Shown piece by piece: positions 30,422 to 39,319 of a DNA stretch of 64,000 nucleotides (the first letter of the stretch is position 1; every line of letters starts with the position of its first letter). Both the position numbers and the translations under genes were made by a program. The stretch lies in contig CAZREB010000011.1 in the NCBI GenBank assembly GCA_964599095.1, forward strand, positions 80,247 through 144,246, read 5' to 3'. This stretch comes from SZAS-79 sp964599095 (lineage in GTDB: Bacteria; Pseudomonadota; Gammaproteobacteria; Burkholderiales; SG8-39). The notes beneath the pieces are model-generated. The model was not told the origin of the DNA and did no database searches. It was given only the letters and a program-made list of their open reading frames with translations.

Positions 30422-32188
30422 ATGGCCAAGATCATCGAAATCAAGGTCCCGGACATCGGGGACTTCAAGGAAGTCGGGGTCATCGAGATCCTCGTCAAGC
30501 CCGGCGATGCCGTCCAGAAGGAGACCTCGCTCATCACGGTCGAGTCCGACAAGGCGACGATGGAAATCCCGTCACCCGCCGCAGGCATCGTCGAAGAGGT
30601 CAAGGTCAAGCTCGGCGACAAGGTGGCCGAGGGTTCGCTAATACTGACAATTTCGGGCGAGGCCCCAGGCCAGGAGCCAGTCTCCAGCCAAAATGCTGCC
30701 ACTGCCGAGTCGGCGGCAAGCGCTCCGGCGGTGCCCGCGGCGGCTCCGGTGGCGGCCGAGGCTTCGGGGGTCAAGGCCGACATCGACTGCGACGTGGTCG
30801 TGCTCGGATCCGGGCCAGGCGGCTACTCGGCCGCGTTCCGCTCGGCTGACCTCGGCAGGAAGGTGGTGCTGGTCGAGCGTTACGCAACGCTGGGCGGCGT
30901 CTGCCTGAACGTCGGGTGCATCCCGTCCAAGGCCCTGCTGCACGTCGCCGCCGTCATGGACGAAGCGGCTCACATGGCCGAGCACGGGATCACGTTCGGC
31001 GCGCCGGCCGTAGACCTCGCCAAGCTTCGCGGCTGGAAAGACAAAGTGGTCGGCAAGCTTACGAGCGGTCTCACGGGGATGGCCAAGCTCCGTAAGGTCA
31101 CGGTCGTGCAGGGCACCGGCAGCTTTGTCGAGCCGAACGTTCTCGCGGTCGAAACCAGCGAGGGCCGCAAGCTCGTGCGGTTCGCGAATGCGATCATCGC
31201 GGCGGGCTCGCAGGCGGCGAAGCTGCCCTTCCTGCCGGACGACCCACGGATCGTGGATTCCACCGGCGCGCTGGAACTCAAGGAAGTGCCGAAGCGGATG
31301 CTGGTCATCGGCGGCGGCATCATCGGGCTGGAGATGGGCACGGTTTATTCGACGCTTGGCGCACGGCTCGATGTGGTGGAAATGATGGATGCGCTGATGG
31401 CCGGACCGGATCGCGATCTGGTCGCCGTCTGGCAGAAGTACAACGCCGCCCGCTTCGACAACATCATGCTGAAGACGAAGACGACCAAGGTCGAGGCGAC
31501 GCCCGGGGGCATCAAGGCGTGGTTCGAAGGCGGCAATGCGCCCAAGGAAGCGCAAACCTACGATCTCGTGCTGGTGTCGGTCGGCCGAGCGCCGAACGGC
31601 AACAAGATCGGGGCGGACAAGGCAGGAGTTGCGGTCAACGAGCGCGGCTTCATCCCAGTGGACTCGCAAATGCGCACGAATGTGCCGCATATCTTCGCGA
31701 TCGGCGACATCGTCGGCCAGCCGATGCTCGCACACAAGGCGGTTCACGAGGGCCATGTGGCTGCGGAAGCGGCTGCCGGCGAGAAAGCGCACTTCGATGC
31801 CAACGTCATTCCCGGCGTCGCATACACCGACCCCGAGGTCGCCTGGGTCGGACTCACCGAGGACGATGCGAGGAAGCAGGGCGTCAAGGTCGGCGTGGGC
31901 AAATTCCCGTGGGCCGCTTCCGGCCGCGCGATCGCCAACGGCCGCGACGAAGGCTTCACCAAGCTCGTGTTCGACGCGGAAAGCCACCGCATCCTCGGTG
32001 CCGGCATCGTGGGCACCGGCGCCGGCGACCTGATCAGCGAACTGGCCCTGGCGGTCGAGATGGGCGCCGACGCGGTGGACATCGGCAAGACGATCCACCC
32101 GCACCCGACCCTCGGCGAATCGGTGGGCATGGCTGCGGAGCTTTACGAAGGCGTCTGCACCGACATGCCGCCGGTGAAGAAGAAATGA
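30422..32188 (+). CDS. lpdA: Dihydrolipoamide dehydrogenase with N-terminal lipoyl domain
   Basis: A 588-residue E3. Residues 1-80 form a lipoyl domain nearly the same as that of the adjacent aceF, including KVPDIGDFKEVGVIE and ESDKATMEIPSPAAG with the lipoyl Lys. After an Ala-rich linker the flavoprotein begins with VVVLGSGPGGYSAAFRSADL; the redox disulfide is CLNVGC in GGVCLNVGCIPSKALL. NAD-binding VIGGGIIGLEMG and the dimer-interface end IHPHPTLGESVGM are present. Known in betaproteobacteria such as Neisseria. It overlaps rpiA by four bases. Confidence 0.98.
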   Translation: MAKIIEIKVPDIGDFKEVGVIEILVKPGDAVQKETSLITVESDKATMEIPSPAAGIVEEVKVKLGDKVAEGSLILTISGEAPGQEPVSSQNAATAESAASAPAVPAAAPVAAEASGVKADIDCDVVVLGSGPGGYSAAFRSADLGRKVVLVERYATLGGVCLNVGCIPSKALLHVAAVMDEAAHMAEHGITFGAPAVDLAKLRGWKDKVVGKLTSGLTGMAKLRKVTVVQGTGSFVEPNVLAVETSEGRKLVRFANAIIAAGSQAAKLPFLPDDPRIVDSTGALELKEVPKRMLVIGGGIIGLEMGTVYSTLGARLDVVEMMDALMAGPDRDLVAVWQKYNAARFDNIMLKTKTTKVEATPGGIKAWFEGGNAPKEAQTYDLVLVSVGRAPNGNKIGADKAGVAVNERGFIPVDSQMRTNVPHIFAIGDIVGQPMLAHKAVHEGHVAAEAAAGEKAHFDANVIPGVAYTDPEVAWVGLTEDDARKQGVKVGVGKFPWAASGRAIANGRDEGFTKLVFDAESHRILGAGIVGTGAGDLISELALAVEMGADAVDIGKTIHPHPTLGESVGMAAELYEGVCTDMPPVKKK

Positions 32189-32844
32189 CGCAGGACGAGC
32201 TCAAGCAAGCTGTCGCCCGCGAAGCGCTCAAGTACGTTGTCGAAGACGCGGTGGTCGGCGTCGGCTCGGGCTCGACGGTCAATTTCTTCATCGATGCACT
32301 GGCGGCGATCAAGGGGCGCATCGAAGGCGCGGTGGCCGCCTCGGAGGCGAGCGCGGACCGCCTGAAAAAACACGGAATCCGGGTCTTCGACCTAAACTCG
32401 GTCGACGCGCTGCCGGTCTACATCGACGGCGCGGACGAGATTACCGAGCACCTGCACATGATCAAGGGCGGCGGCGGCGCGCTCACGCGCGAGAAGATCG
32501 TGGCGGCCGTGGCGAAGAGATTCGTCTGCATCTGCGACGCGTCCAAGCGGGTGCCGGTGCTGGGAAGATTTCCGCTTCCGGTCGAAGTGATCCCGATGGC
32601 GAGGAGTTACGTCGGGCGCGAACTCCTGCGCCTCGGCGGGCGCCCGGTACTGCGGGAAGGATTCAAGACCGACAATGGCAACCTGATCCTCGACTGCCAC
32701 AACTTGGAAATCCTCGACCCGCCGGCACTCGAAGCCCAGCTCAACAACGTCGCCGGCATAGTGACCAATGGCCTTTTCGCGCGGCGTGCGGCCGACGTGT
32801 TGCTGCTCGGATCTACCGAAGGCGTGACTACGACGAAGCGCTAG
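32185..32844 (+). CDS. rpiA: Ribose-5-phosphate isomerase A
   Basis: A 219-residue enzyme interconverting ribose 5-phosphate and ribulose 5-phosphate in the pentose phosphate pathway. Signatures: GVGSGSTVNFFIDAL for phosphate binding, YIDGADEI, the KGGGGALTREKIVA segment carrying the catalytic Glu, and the DNGNLILDCH end. The ATG overlaps the lpdA stop (ATGA), so it is translationally coupled to the PDH operon, an uncommon partnership. The frame is open far upstream inside lpdA but that part is not homologous. Confidence 0.96.
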   Translation: MTQDELKQAVAREALKYVVEDAVVGVGSGSTVNFFIDALAAIKGRIEGAVAASEASADRLKKHGIRVFDLNSVDALPVYIDGADEITEHLHMIKGGGGALTREKIVAAVAKRFVCICDASKRVPVLGRFPLPVEVIPMARSYVGRELLRLGGRPVLREGFKTDNGNLILDCHNLEILDPPALEAQLNNVAGIVTNGLFARRAADVLLLGSTEGVTTTKR

Positions 32845-32868
32845 CCGGACGGCCGCATGGGCCCGGCA

Positions 32869-33141
32869 CTATCCCTTGGGCGGGACGTACCCGGCAGCGG
32901 TATCGGCGCCATCGCCGAAGAAGTGCTTTTCCATCTGCTCTACCAGGTATTTGCGCGCCTTCGGGTCGGCCAGGTTCAGCCGGTTCTCGTTCACGAGCAT
33001 GGTCTGGTGGCGCAACCATGCCTGCCAGGCTTCCTTCGACACGTTGTCGTAAATGCGTTTTCCCAGCGGACCCGGGTAGGTCGGCCTGTCCAGCCCTTCG
33101 GCTTCACGCCCGAGCTTCACGCAATTGACCATTCTTGCCAT
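32869..33141 (-). CDS. YggX-type Fe(II)-trafficking / oxidative damage protection protein
   Basis: A 90-residue cytoplasmic protein. The N-terminus MARMVNCVKLGREAEGLDRP carries the conserved Cys7, and the body (PGPLGKRIYDNVSKEAWQAW, QTMLVNENRLNLADPKAR, LVEQMEKHFFG) is the YggX fold. The family limits oxidative damage to Fe-S proteins and may assist iron movement. The start at 33141 is set by homology; 25 upstream in-frame codons are not conserved. It follows argA after 32 bases and converges with rpiA. Confidence 0.95.
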   Translation of the reverse strand: MARMVNCVKLGREAEGLDRPTYPGPLGKRIYDNVSKEAWQAWLRHQTMLVNENRLNLADPKARKYLVEQMEKHFFGDGADTAAGYVPPKG

Positions 33142-33173
33142 GGGTGATTCCGGTGGTTCGCAGAGGCGCGATT

Positions 33174-34496
33174 TTACCGTAGCCGCTTCTTGAACACTTT
33201 GGAGTTGCGTTTCCAATTGTAGAGCGCCTGCTTCTTTTCCGGCAGCGAACCCACGTCCGCCGGCCTGAAGCCCTGCTCGAGGAACCAGTGTGCCGCGCGC
33301 GTGGTGAGCGCGAACAGGCGGCGGATTTTCATTGAGCGCGCCCGCTCCTCGCAGGCATGCAGCAGTTGCTCGCCATAGCCGGTGTCGCGATATTCGGGCG
33401 CAACCGCAAAGCAGGCGAACTCGGCGCTCTTTTCCTCGGGGAACGGGTACAGGGCCGCACAGCCGACGATTACGCCGTCATGTTCTACGACGGTGAAATT
33501 GCCGATTTCACGTTCCAGCATTTCCCGGTTGCGCTTGACCAGCGCGCCTTCGGCTTCCAGCGGCTCGATGAGCGCGATGATGCCGCGGACGTCCTCGATC
33601 TTCGCAGTGCGGATCTCTTCGACCGGGTCGGCGGTGATCATCGTGCCGACACCCGAGTGGGTGAAGAGTTCGAGGGGAATCGCACCCCACACGCGGCGCG
33701 AAAGCAGGTGCGCACGCGGGACACCGGCGGCGAGCGAGTGAAGCGCGCAATTGAGGGTGCGGGCAGATGCGGGCGGCAGGCTGCTCTTCTTCGCCATCGC
33801 TTCGGCTTCCTTGGCGGTCATCTCCGCGACCACCTCGCCTTTGCGGTTCGTCGGCAGCCAGTCCGAGAAGATCAGCAGCTTGTCGGCCTTGAGCGCGACT
33901 GCGACGCTGCAGGCGACGTCCTCCCAGCCGAGGTTGAACACTTCTCCCGTCGGCGAGTAGCCGATGTGCGGCACCAGCACGATCTCCTCGGCTTCGAGAC
34001 GGCGTTTGATCGCCACCGCATCCACCTTGCGTACGGTCCCGGTGAATTGCAGGTCGACACCGTCGATGATCCCGACCGGCCGGGCGGTGATGAAATTGCC
34101 CGAGGCTACTCGGATATCGGCGCCTGCCATCGGCGAATTCGGCAATCCCTGGGACAGCAGGGCCTCCAGTTCGACGCGCAGCGCTCCGGCAGCGTGCTTC
34201 ACCGCGATCAGCGCCGCTTCGTCCGTGATTCGTTGACCTTTGGTGAAGCGCGAGCGCTGACCTGCGCTTTTCAGCGCGGCTTCGATTTGCGGGCGCGCCC
34301 CGTGTACCAGCACCAGCCGGATACCGAGTGCCGCGAGCAGGTTGATGTCCTGGATGAAGTGCGTAAATCGTGCGCGGTCCGTGACGAGTTCCCCGCCAAA
34401 CGCGACCACGAACGTGCGGCCGCCGAATGCGTGCAGGTAGGGCGCGGTCTGGCGGAACCAGCGCACGAAAGCTTCGGGTTGCGGGGTCGGGGGCAT
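33174..34496 (-). CDS. argA: N-acetylglutamate synthase ArgA
   Basis: A 440-residue enzyme catalysing the first step of arginine synthesis. An N-terminal amino-acid-kinase-fold domain (FVVAFGGELVTD, LALVLVHGARP-like loop LGIRLVLVHGARPQIEAAL, SPTGEVFNLGWEDVA) is followed by a C-terminal GNAT domain from about residue 295 (EDVRGIIALIEPLEAEGALV, FAVAPEYRDTGYGEQLLHAC). This is the classical ArgA architecture and length. In the family arginine binds the kinase-like domain for feedback control. Confidence 0.95.
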   Translation of the reverse strand: MPPTPQPEAFVRWFRQTAPYLHAFGGRTFVVAFGGELVTDRARFTHFIQDINLLAALGIRLVLVHGARPQIEAALKSAGQRSRFTKGQRITDEAALIAVKHAAGALRVELEALLSQGLPNSPMAGADIRVASGNFITARPVGIIDGVDLQFTGTVRKVDAVAIKRRLEAEEIVLVPHIGYSPTGEVFNLGWEDVACSVAVALKADKLLIFSDWLPTNRKGEVVAEMTAKEAEAMAKKSSLPPASARTLNCALHSLAAGVPRAHLLSRRVWGAIPLELFTHSGVGTMITADPVEEIRTAKIEDVRGIIALIEPLEAEGALVKRNREMLEREIGNFTVVEHDGVIVGCAALYPFPEEKSAEFACFAVAPEYRDTGYGEQLLHACEERARSMKIRRLFALTTRAAHWFLEQGFRPADVGSLPEKKQALYNWKRNSKVFKKRLR

Positions 34497-34688
34497 GCGT
34501 TCGGAAACCTGGGACAGCGCAAGGGGATCGGCGAATTCTAAGCCAGTTCAGGCTCTTGGGACTTGGCTGTCAGGGCGCGAAGCGAGACGACGAATGATCG
34601 CTGCGGAATTCGGAAACGACATGCGTTCCTTCAATCGACTTCTGGCCGCACTCGGTGCTGGCTGATCCGACCTCGCTTCGACCGGGGG

Positions 34689-35432
34689 CTAGCCGTCCCC
34701 GTAAATCGCGTTCAGTGCGGCTAGTGCCGCGGGCCCGGCTGTTTCAGTGCGCAAGATTCGGGGCCCGAGCCGGACAGGCACGAATCCGCCAGAGACCAGT
34801 ATTTCCTCCTCTCGCGGGCTGAACCCGGATTCCGGCCCGGCTGCAAGCACGACAGGTTTGCCTGCTGTTGCGCCCACCGAGCGCAGGTTCGTGGCGCCTG
34901 CCGGAGCAAGCAGCAGCTTGAGCGAGTCTCCCGGAGCCCGATAGTCGGCCAGCGCAATCGGGCTGGCGACCTGCGGCACGCGATTGCGGCCGCATTGCTC
35001 GCACGCAGAAATTGCCACACGCTGCCAATGCTCGCGGCGGGAATCTCCGCGTTCGCCTTTGAGCCTGACCACCGACCGCTCGGCAAGGACCGGCTGGATG
35101 GCGCCGACCCCGAGTTCGACGGCCTTCTGGAGGGTCAGGTCCATCCGGTCCCCGGAGGAAACCGCCTGGACCAGCGTCACTTGCAGCGGTGACTCGCGCT
35201 CGACCGGGCTGAACTCGCCGACCAGCACCGCGACGCGGTCGCGCGAAAGGCGGACGATTCGTGCCGCGTGCTCGCCGCCTTTGCCGTCGAACAGGCAGAT
35301 TGCGTCGCCTTCGCGCATGCGCAGGACGCGTAAAGCGTGATGGCCGGCGTCAGGCGGAAGCGCCAATTCGACACCGGGCGCGAGGGCGTCTGGCAAGTGG
35401 AAGCGGGGAATGCGCCCCGAGCCTGGTGACAT
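34689..35432 (-). CDS. rsmE: 16S rRNA (uracil1498-N3)-methyltransferase
   Basis: A 247-residue SPOUT methyltransferase that modifies U1498 in the 30S decoding region. Family features: HALRVLRMREGDAICLFDGK in the PUA-like N-domain, GDRMDLTLQKAVELGV, ERSVVRLKGERG, AISACEQCGRNRVPQV, and the knot GPESGFSPREEEIL ending in LGPRILRTETAG. Length is normal. It follows the DUF4126 gene after 12 bases. The 192 bases between it and argA hold only a 23-codon open frame with no recognisable similarity. Confidence 0.96.
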   Translation of the reverse strand: MSPGSGRIPRFHLPDALAPGVELALPPDAGHHALRVLRMREGDAICLFDGKGGEHAARIVRLSRDRVAVLVGEFSPVERESPLQVTLVQAVSSGDRMDLTLQKAVELGVGAIQPVLAERSVVRLKGERGDSRREHWQRVAISACEQCGRNRVPQVASPIALADYRAPGDSLKLLLAPAGATNLRSVGATAGKPVVLAAGPESGFSPREEEILVSGGFVPVRLGPRILRTETAGPAALAALNAIYGDG

Positions 35433-35444
35433 GACAGTCGCCGC

Positions 35445-36062
35445 CTAGCGGTGGCCCGACGCCCGCGAGCGCAGCCCACGGAACACGAGTGCGAGTCCGG
35501 AGGCGATGGCTCCGAGCATGGCCAGTGCGGCAACGCCCGACAGGACGAGCGTAACGAGGAAGGGGAGCGGGTGGGCAATTGCGAGCCAGAGTCCTGCGGG
35601 CACGAGCGTGTCCTCGCCGAACGACGCCAGCCAGTTGCTGAACGGTTCCGGCAACGTGTTGATCGCGGCGCGCCCGCCTGCCTTGGCCAGATGGGTGCCG
35701 GCGGCAATCGTGCCGCCGAGGATCGCTGCCGCAACCCCAACGGAGGAATCCGACCCGCCAAACACCGCGGCCGCAAGGGCCGCGCCGGCCGGGATCCGGA
35801 TGAAGGTATGCACCGCGTCCCAGAGCGAGTCCAGCCACGGGAGCTTGTCGGCGCCGAATTCGACCACGGCCATGAATCCGCTGGCCCCGAGGACAAGCGG
35901 GTGAGCCAGCACTGAAAGATGCGGCGGCAAGACCAGCCAGCCGTTCCACTCCGCCAGGCCCAGACAGAACAACACGGCGTAAAGGCGCAACCCGCTGCCC
36001 CACGCCAGCGCCGCCGCAAGCGCGATTTCCGGAAGGTATGCCTGGAGGGATTCAGCCGACAT
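35445..36062 (-). CDS. DUF4126 family membrane protein
   Basis: A 205-residue hydrophobic protein with roughly four to five membrane segments, e.g. IALAAALAWGSGLRLYAVLF, the AALAAAVFGGSD region and LPFLVTLVLSGVAALAMLGA. The pattern LHPHLSVLAHP-like PPHLSVLAHPLVLGASGF and VEFGADKLPWLDSLWDAVHT are typical of DUF4126. Function unknown. I chose Met at 36062 (MSAESLQAYLPE), since 185 upstream in-frame codons overlap the next gene and are not hydrophobic or conserved. It heads rsmE on the same strand. Confidence 0.85.
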   Translation of the reverse strand: MSAESLQAYLPEIALAAALAWGSGLRLYAVLFCLGLAEWNGWLVLPPHLSVLAHPLVLGASGFMAVVEFGADKLPWLDSLWDAVHTFIRIPAGAALAAAVFGGSDSSVGVAAAILGGTIAAGTHLAKAGGRAAINTLPEPFSNWLASFGEDTLVPAGLWLAIAHPLPFLVTLVLSGVAALAMLGAIASGLALVFRGLRSRASGHR

Positions 36063-36097
36063 CGCCCGGGCATTTTCGCATGCCCGGAAAACCGCGA

Positions 36098-36565
36098 TCA
36101 GCGCATTCTCGGCCCGGCCGGGCTGCAGCGGAAATCGCTTGTCGGGTAGGTCGCGTCGTCGCAGTCGACGAAGCGGATGCGCGTGCCTTGCGGGAAAGTC
36201 CACTGGAATTCCCGTTGCCTGGACACCGCGTAAAGGGGCGCGGCGATCGCAGCCTGGTTCGGGGCCGGGCTCGAGACCCGGGTCGTCGGCGTGCTCGGGG
36301 CCCGCTGTGAGCAGACGGAATTCACGTTCAACGTCTTCGACGGGTGCTCGGCGCACCAGTAGACCACGCGCACCGTGTCGCACAGGTTCTGGAAGACGAT
36401 GCGGTAGTGCTGCCTCGACTGCCCGCCGGAACTTGCGATGTCGTTCGCGGCGACGGTCATCTTGAGGCACGCACCCATCGCCGTGTTTTCCGCCGCCCTT
36501 GGCGCGGCCGCCAGTGCCGTCTGGAAGAGCAGGAGGAGCAACGCAAGTCCGAGCGATGAGCGCAT
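36098..36565 (-). CDS. Secreted Cys-containing protein of unknown function
   Basis: A 155-residue precursor that I do not recognise. A clear signal peptide (MRSSLGLALLLLLFQTALAA) precedes a mature part with Cys in GACLKMTV, NLCDTVRVVYWCAEHP, NSVCSQRAP, FVDCDDATY and DFRCSP, six in all, suggesting disulfides in the periplasm. The middle is Thr/Ser/Pro-rich. The start at 36565 gives the signal peptide at the exact N-terminus; the open frame extends much further upstream without similarity. It lies between the DUF4189 and DUF4126 genes on the same strand. Confidence 0.7.
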   Translation of the reverse strand: MRSSLGLALLLLLFQTALAAAPRAAENTAMGACLKMTVAANDIASSGGQSRQHYRIVFQNLCDTVRVVYWCAEHPSKTLNVNSVCSQRAPSTPTTRVSSPAPNQAAIAAPLYAVSRQREFQWTFPQGTRIRFVDCDDATYPTSDFRCSPAGPRMR

Positions 36566-36701
36566 GATGGATGCGATTGGACCAAATGCGCCTCTTCGCG
36601 TCCACGCGGTTTTGCAATCGTTCAAGGATTCTTGCAACTGTTGACCTTCGCGGGACACGAAGGAATTGCGCAGGAGAACCCGTCTTAAACGGGCGTCGCG
36701 T

Positions 36702-37076
36702 TCAGCGCGGGCAGGCCCACCCGACGATCTCGCACCTCTCTCCGCACAGGCGCAACGCCCTCGTTTCGGCTTCCTGCCGTGTCGCGCCGCGTGATGCGAT
36801 GAACTTCCTCGGCCCGTTGGCGACCGCACCGCAATCCTTGCTGAGGCTTGCCACCACTTCGCATTTCGGGTGGCCGCATTGCTTGAGGGCTTCGACCCGC
36901 GCGGCGCGCGAGTCCTTTGCATTGACCGCGTAACCGAAGCTGCCGGACTCGCGATGGTAGGCAATGGCGCCGGTCGCCTTGGCCGACTGCTTCGGCTCCG
37001 CCGCCGAAGTGAGCGGCGTCCACGCAGCCGCAAGGAGCGTCAGCGCCGTGAACCAGCAAGCTGTGCATCGCGCCAT
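36702..37076 (-). CDS. DUF4189 domain secreted protein
   Basis: A 124-residue precursor: signal peptide MARCTACWFTALTLLAAAW (cut near TSA), then one DUF4189-type domain with GAIAYHRESGSFGYAVN, ARVEALKQCGHPKCEVVASL, a Gly-Pro turn, and CGERCEIVGWACP at the end. Six Cys in the domain should form three disulfides. These domains resemble secreted small-protein modules in many proteobacteria; their role is unknown. The start at 37076 is chosen for the signal peptide. It lies ten bases after the RraA-like gene and could be read from the sugar-acid operon. Confidence 0.83.
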   Translation of the reverse strand: MARCTACWFTALTLLAAAWTPLTSAAEPKQSAKATGAIAYHRESGSFGYAVNAKDSRAARVEALKQCGHPKCEVVASLSKDCGAVANGPRKFIASRGATRQEAETRALRLCGERCEIVGWACPR

Positions 37077-37086
37077 CGACGTTTCC

Positions 37087-37764
37087 TCAGGGCAGGATGC
37101 AACCTTTGTCGCGCAGCATCTTGTCGACCCAGCTGCGGTCAACCGGCCTGCCGGCCGCGATTGCGGCGAGCGTTGCGGTTTCCTTGTCGTTCTGCGCGAT
37201 GGTCAGCGCAAGCACGCGCTCCGCATCCGCCGGCGAGATCGCCACCACGCCATCCGCATCCCCGACGATGATGTCGCCGGGATTCACCACCATTCCTGCA
37301 ATTGTGACGGTGACATTGATCTCGCCGGGGCCGTCCTTGTACGGCCCGCGGTGCGTCACCCCGCAGGCATACACCGGGAAATCGCTGGCGGCGATTGCGT
37401 CGGCGTCGCGGATCGCGCCATCGATGACCATGCCTGCGATGCCGCGGCTCCGGGCGTGGGAGGACATGATTTCGCCGATGATCGCCTGGTCGAGCCCGCC
37501 GCCCGCATCGACCAGGATCACGTCGCCGGGCGCAGCCATGTCGATCGCCTTGTGGGTCAGCAGGTTGTCGCCCGGCCGGGTCTTGACCGTGAACGCCGGA
37601 CCGATCAGCACCCCGCCGCGATGATAAGGCCTCAGCCTGGCGCCGCTGCCGTAATGGCGGAGCATGTTGTCGCTGATGTTCGAAGTGGGCAGCTTGGCGA
37701 ATGCGTCCAGCAGGCGCTTCGCCGGTGGCTCGGGCGAGGGATTGATACGAAAACCGACTGTCAT
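37087..37764 (-). CDS. RraA-like / HMG-aldolase family protein
   Basis: A 225-residue protein of the RraA / 4-hydroxy-4-methyl-2-oxoglutarate aldolase fold. Seen are GDNLLTHKAIDMAAPGDVIL, the AIIGEIMSSHARSRG helix, and DGAIRDADAI, where the adjacent Arg and Asp are those used for substrate and Mg in class II pyruvate aldolases of this family. In a sugar-acid operon the likely job is cleavage of a 2-keto-acid to pyruvate or decarboxylation of oxaloacetate, but RNase E inhibition as in true RraA cannot be excluded. Last metabolic gene of the unit, 21 bases after the UxaA-like gene. Confidence 0.87.
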   Translation of the reverse strand: MTVGFRINPSPEPPAKRLLDAFAKLPTSNISDNMLRHYGSGARLRPYHRGGVLIGPAFTVKTRPGDNLLTHKAIDMAAPGDVILVDAGGGLDQAIIGEIMSSHARSRGIAGMVIDGAIRDADAIAASDFPVYACGVTHRGPYKDGPGEINVTVTIAGMVVNPGDIIVGDADGVVAISPADAERVLALTIAQNDKETATLAAIAAGRPVDRSWVDKMLRDKGCILP

Positions 37765-37785
37765 TGGTTGAGGCCTTTTCGATGA

Positions 37786-39309
37786 TTACATGGTTGCGCC
37801 GAGGACCCATGGCGCGAATTCGTCTTCGCCGTACCCCCATTCCTCGCTCTTGGACTTGCGGCCCGAGGCGGTCTCGAGGATCAGCTCGAAGATCCGCCGG
37901 CCGGCATCCTCGACCGACTCCTTGCCGTCGACGATCGTGCCGCAGTTCAGGTCCATGTCCTCTTCCTGGTGGGCGAACAGCGCGCTGTTGGTCGCCAGCT
38001 TGAGCGAAGGCGCGGGCTTGCAGCCGTAAGCCGAGCCGCGGCCGGTCGTGAAGAGGATCATGTTCGCGCCCCCCGCCACCTGGCCGGTCGCCGAGACCGG
38101 GTCGTAGCCGGGCGTGTCCATGTAGTTGAAGCCTTTGACGGTCACCGGCTGGGCGTACTCGAGGACATCGACGAGGTTGGTCGTGCCACCCTTCGCCACT
38201 GCCCCCAGCGACTTCTCCAGGATGGTCGTGAGGCCGCCGGCCTTGTTCCCCGGCGAAGGGTTGTTGTTCATCTCGTTGCCGTTGCGGGACGTGTAGTCCT
38301 CCCACCAGCGGATTCGCCGCACCAGCTTTTCGCCGACTTCACGCCTGACCGCGCGACGCGTGAGCAGGTGCTCGGCGCCGTAGATTTCCGGTGTCTCGGA
38401 CAGGATCGCGCTGCCGCCATGCCGGACCAGCATGTCGACGGCGGCCCCGAGGGCGGGATTCGCGCTGATGCCCGAATAGCCGTCCGATCCGCCGCACTGC
38501 AATCCGAGCGTCAGGTGACTGGCCGGCACGGTGACGCGCACCGCCTTGTTGGCCTCGGGCAGCGCGGCTTCGATGCGCTCGATGCCTTCGCGCACCGCCT
38601 TCATCGTGCCTCCCTTGCCCTGGATCGTGTAGGTCGAGAACTTGTCGCTTCGCTTGAGTTCCTGCGTGGAGACGAAGCTCGAAATCTGGTTGGCTTCGCA
38701 GCCCAGCCCCACGACCTGCACCGCGTGGAAATTGGGATGGCGCGCATAGCCGGCCATGGTGCGGCGAAGGAGGTCCATCGCCTCGCCCTCCGATGCCATG
38801 CCGCACCCCGACTTGTGGGTGAGCGCCACCACCCCGTCTACGTTCGGGTAGGCGTCGAGCCGGTTCCGGAAATGGTCGGCGACCATGCGGGCAACGGTGG
38901 CCGAGCAATTGACGCTCGTCAGGATGCCGATGTAGTTGCGGGTGGCCACGCGCCCGTCGGGCCGCACGATGCCCTGGAAAGTCGCCGGCGACTGGACGTA
39001 TTGGGTCGGCTTCACGTCGACGCAATAGGCGTAATCCCGCTGGAAATCGCCCATTGCGAGGTTGTGTACATGCACGTGGTCGCCGGCGGAAATGTCTTGC
39101 GAGGCGAAACCGATGATCTGGTCGTAACGTCGCACCGGCTTGCCTCTTGGCACGTCGCGAATCGCGACCTTGTGCCCGGCCGGTACGGTGGCAGTGACGC
39201 GGACGTTGGATTCCTTGACCAGCGTCGTGCCGGCGGGAATTTCCACGCGGGCGATCACGACATCGTCGGCGGCGTTGAGCCGGATGGTCAGGTCGGCGGC
39301 TTGCAGCAT
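37786..39309 (-). CDS. UxaA/GarD-family sugar-acid dehydratase
   Basis: A 507-residue member of the altronate/galactarate dehydratase family, iron-dependent and cytoplasmic. An N-terminal SAF domain (residues 1-95, LTIRLNAADDVVIARVEIPA) is joined to the catalytic part with RNYIGILTSVNCSATVARM, THKSGCGMASEGE, VVGLGCEANQI, LQCGGSDGYSGISANPALG and GRGSAYGCKPAPSLKLATN. UxaA itself acts on D-altronate; L-galactonate, galactarate or other aldonates and aldarates are possible here. It sits between the TRAP transporter genes and the RraA-like gene. Confidence 0.92.
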   Translation of the reverse strand: MLQAADLTIRLNAADDVVIARVEIPAGTTLVKESNVRVTATVPAGHKVAIRDVPRGKPVRRYDQIIGFASQDISAGDHVHVHNLAMGDFQRDYAYCVDVKPTQYVQSPATFQGIVRPDGRVATRNYIGILTSVNCSATVARMVADHFRNRLDAYPNVDGVVALTHKSGCGMASEGEAMDLLRRTMAGYARHPNFHAVQVVGLGCEANQISSFVSTQELKRSDKFSTYTIQGKGGTMKAVREGIERIEAALPEANKAVRVTVPASHLTLGLQCGGSDGYSGISANPALGAAVDMLVRHGGSAILSETPEIYGAEHLLTRRAVRREVGEKLVRRIRWWEDYTSRNGNEMNNNPSPGNKAGGLTTILEKSLGAVAKGGTTNLVDVLEYAQPVTVKGFNYMDTPGYDPVSATGQVAGGANMILFTTGRGSAYGCKPAPSLKLATNSALFAHQEEDMDLNCGTIVDGKESVEDAGRRIFELILETASGRKSKSEEWGYGEDEFAPWVLGATM

Positions 39310-39319
39310 GGTCAGCCCC

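Noticed and set aside
34594..34665. 23-codon open frame between argA and rsmE
   Set aside because: No ribosome site, no similarity, and too short to support.
36679..36693. CCCGT-N5-ACGGG hairpin after the DUF4189 gene as a terminator
   Set aside because: Five-base stem and no T-tract on the minus strand; too weak to call.
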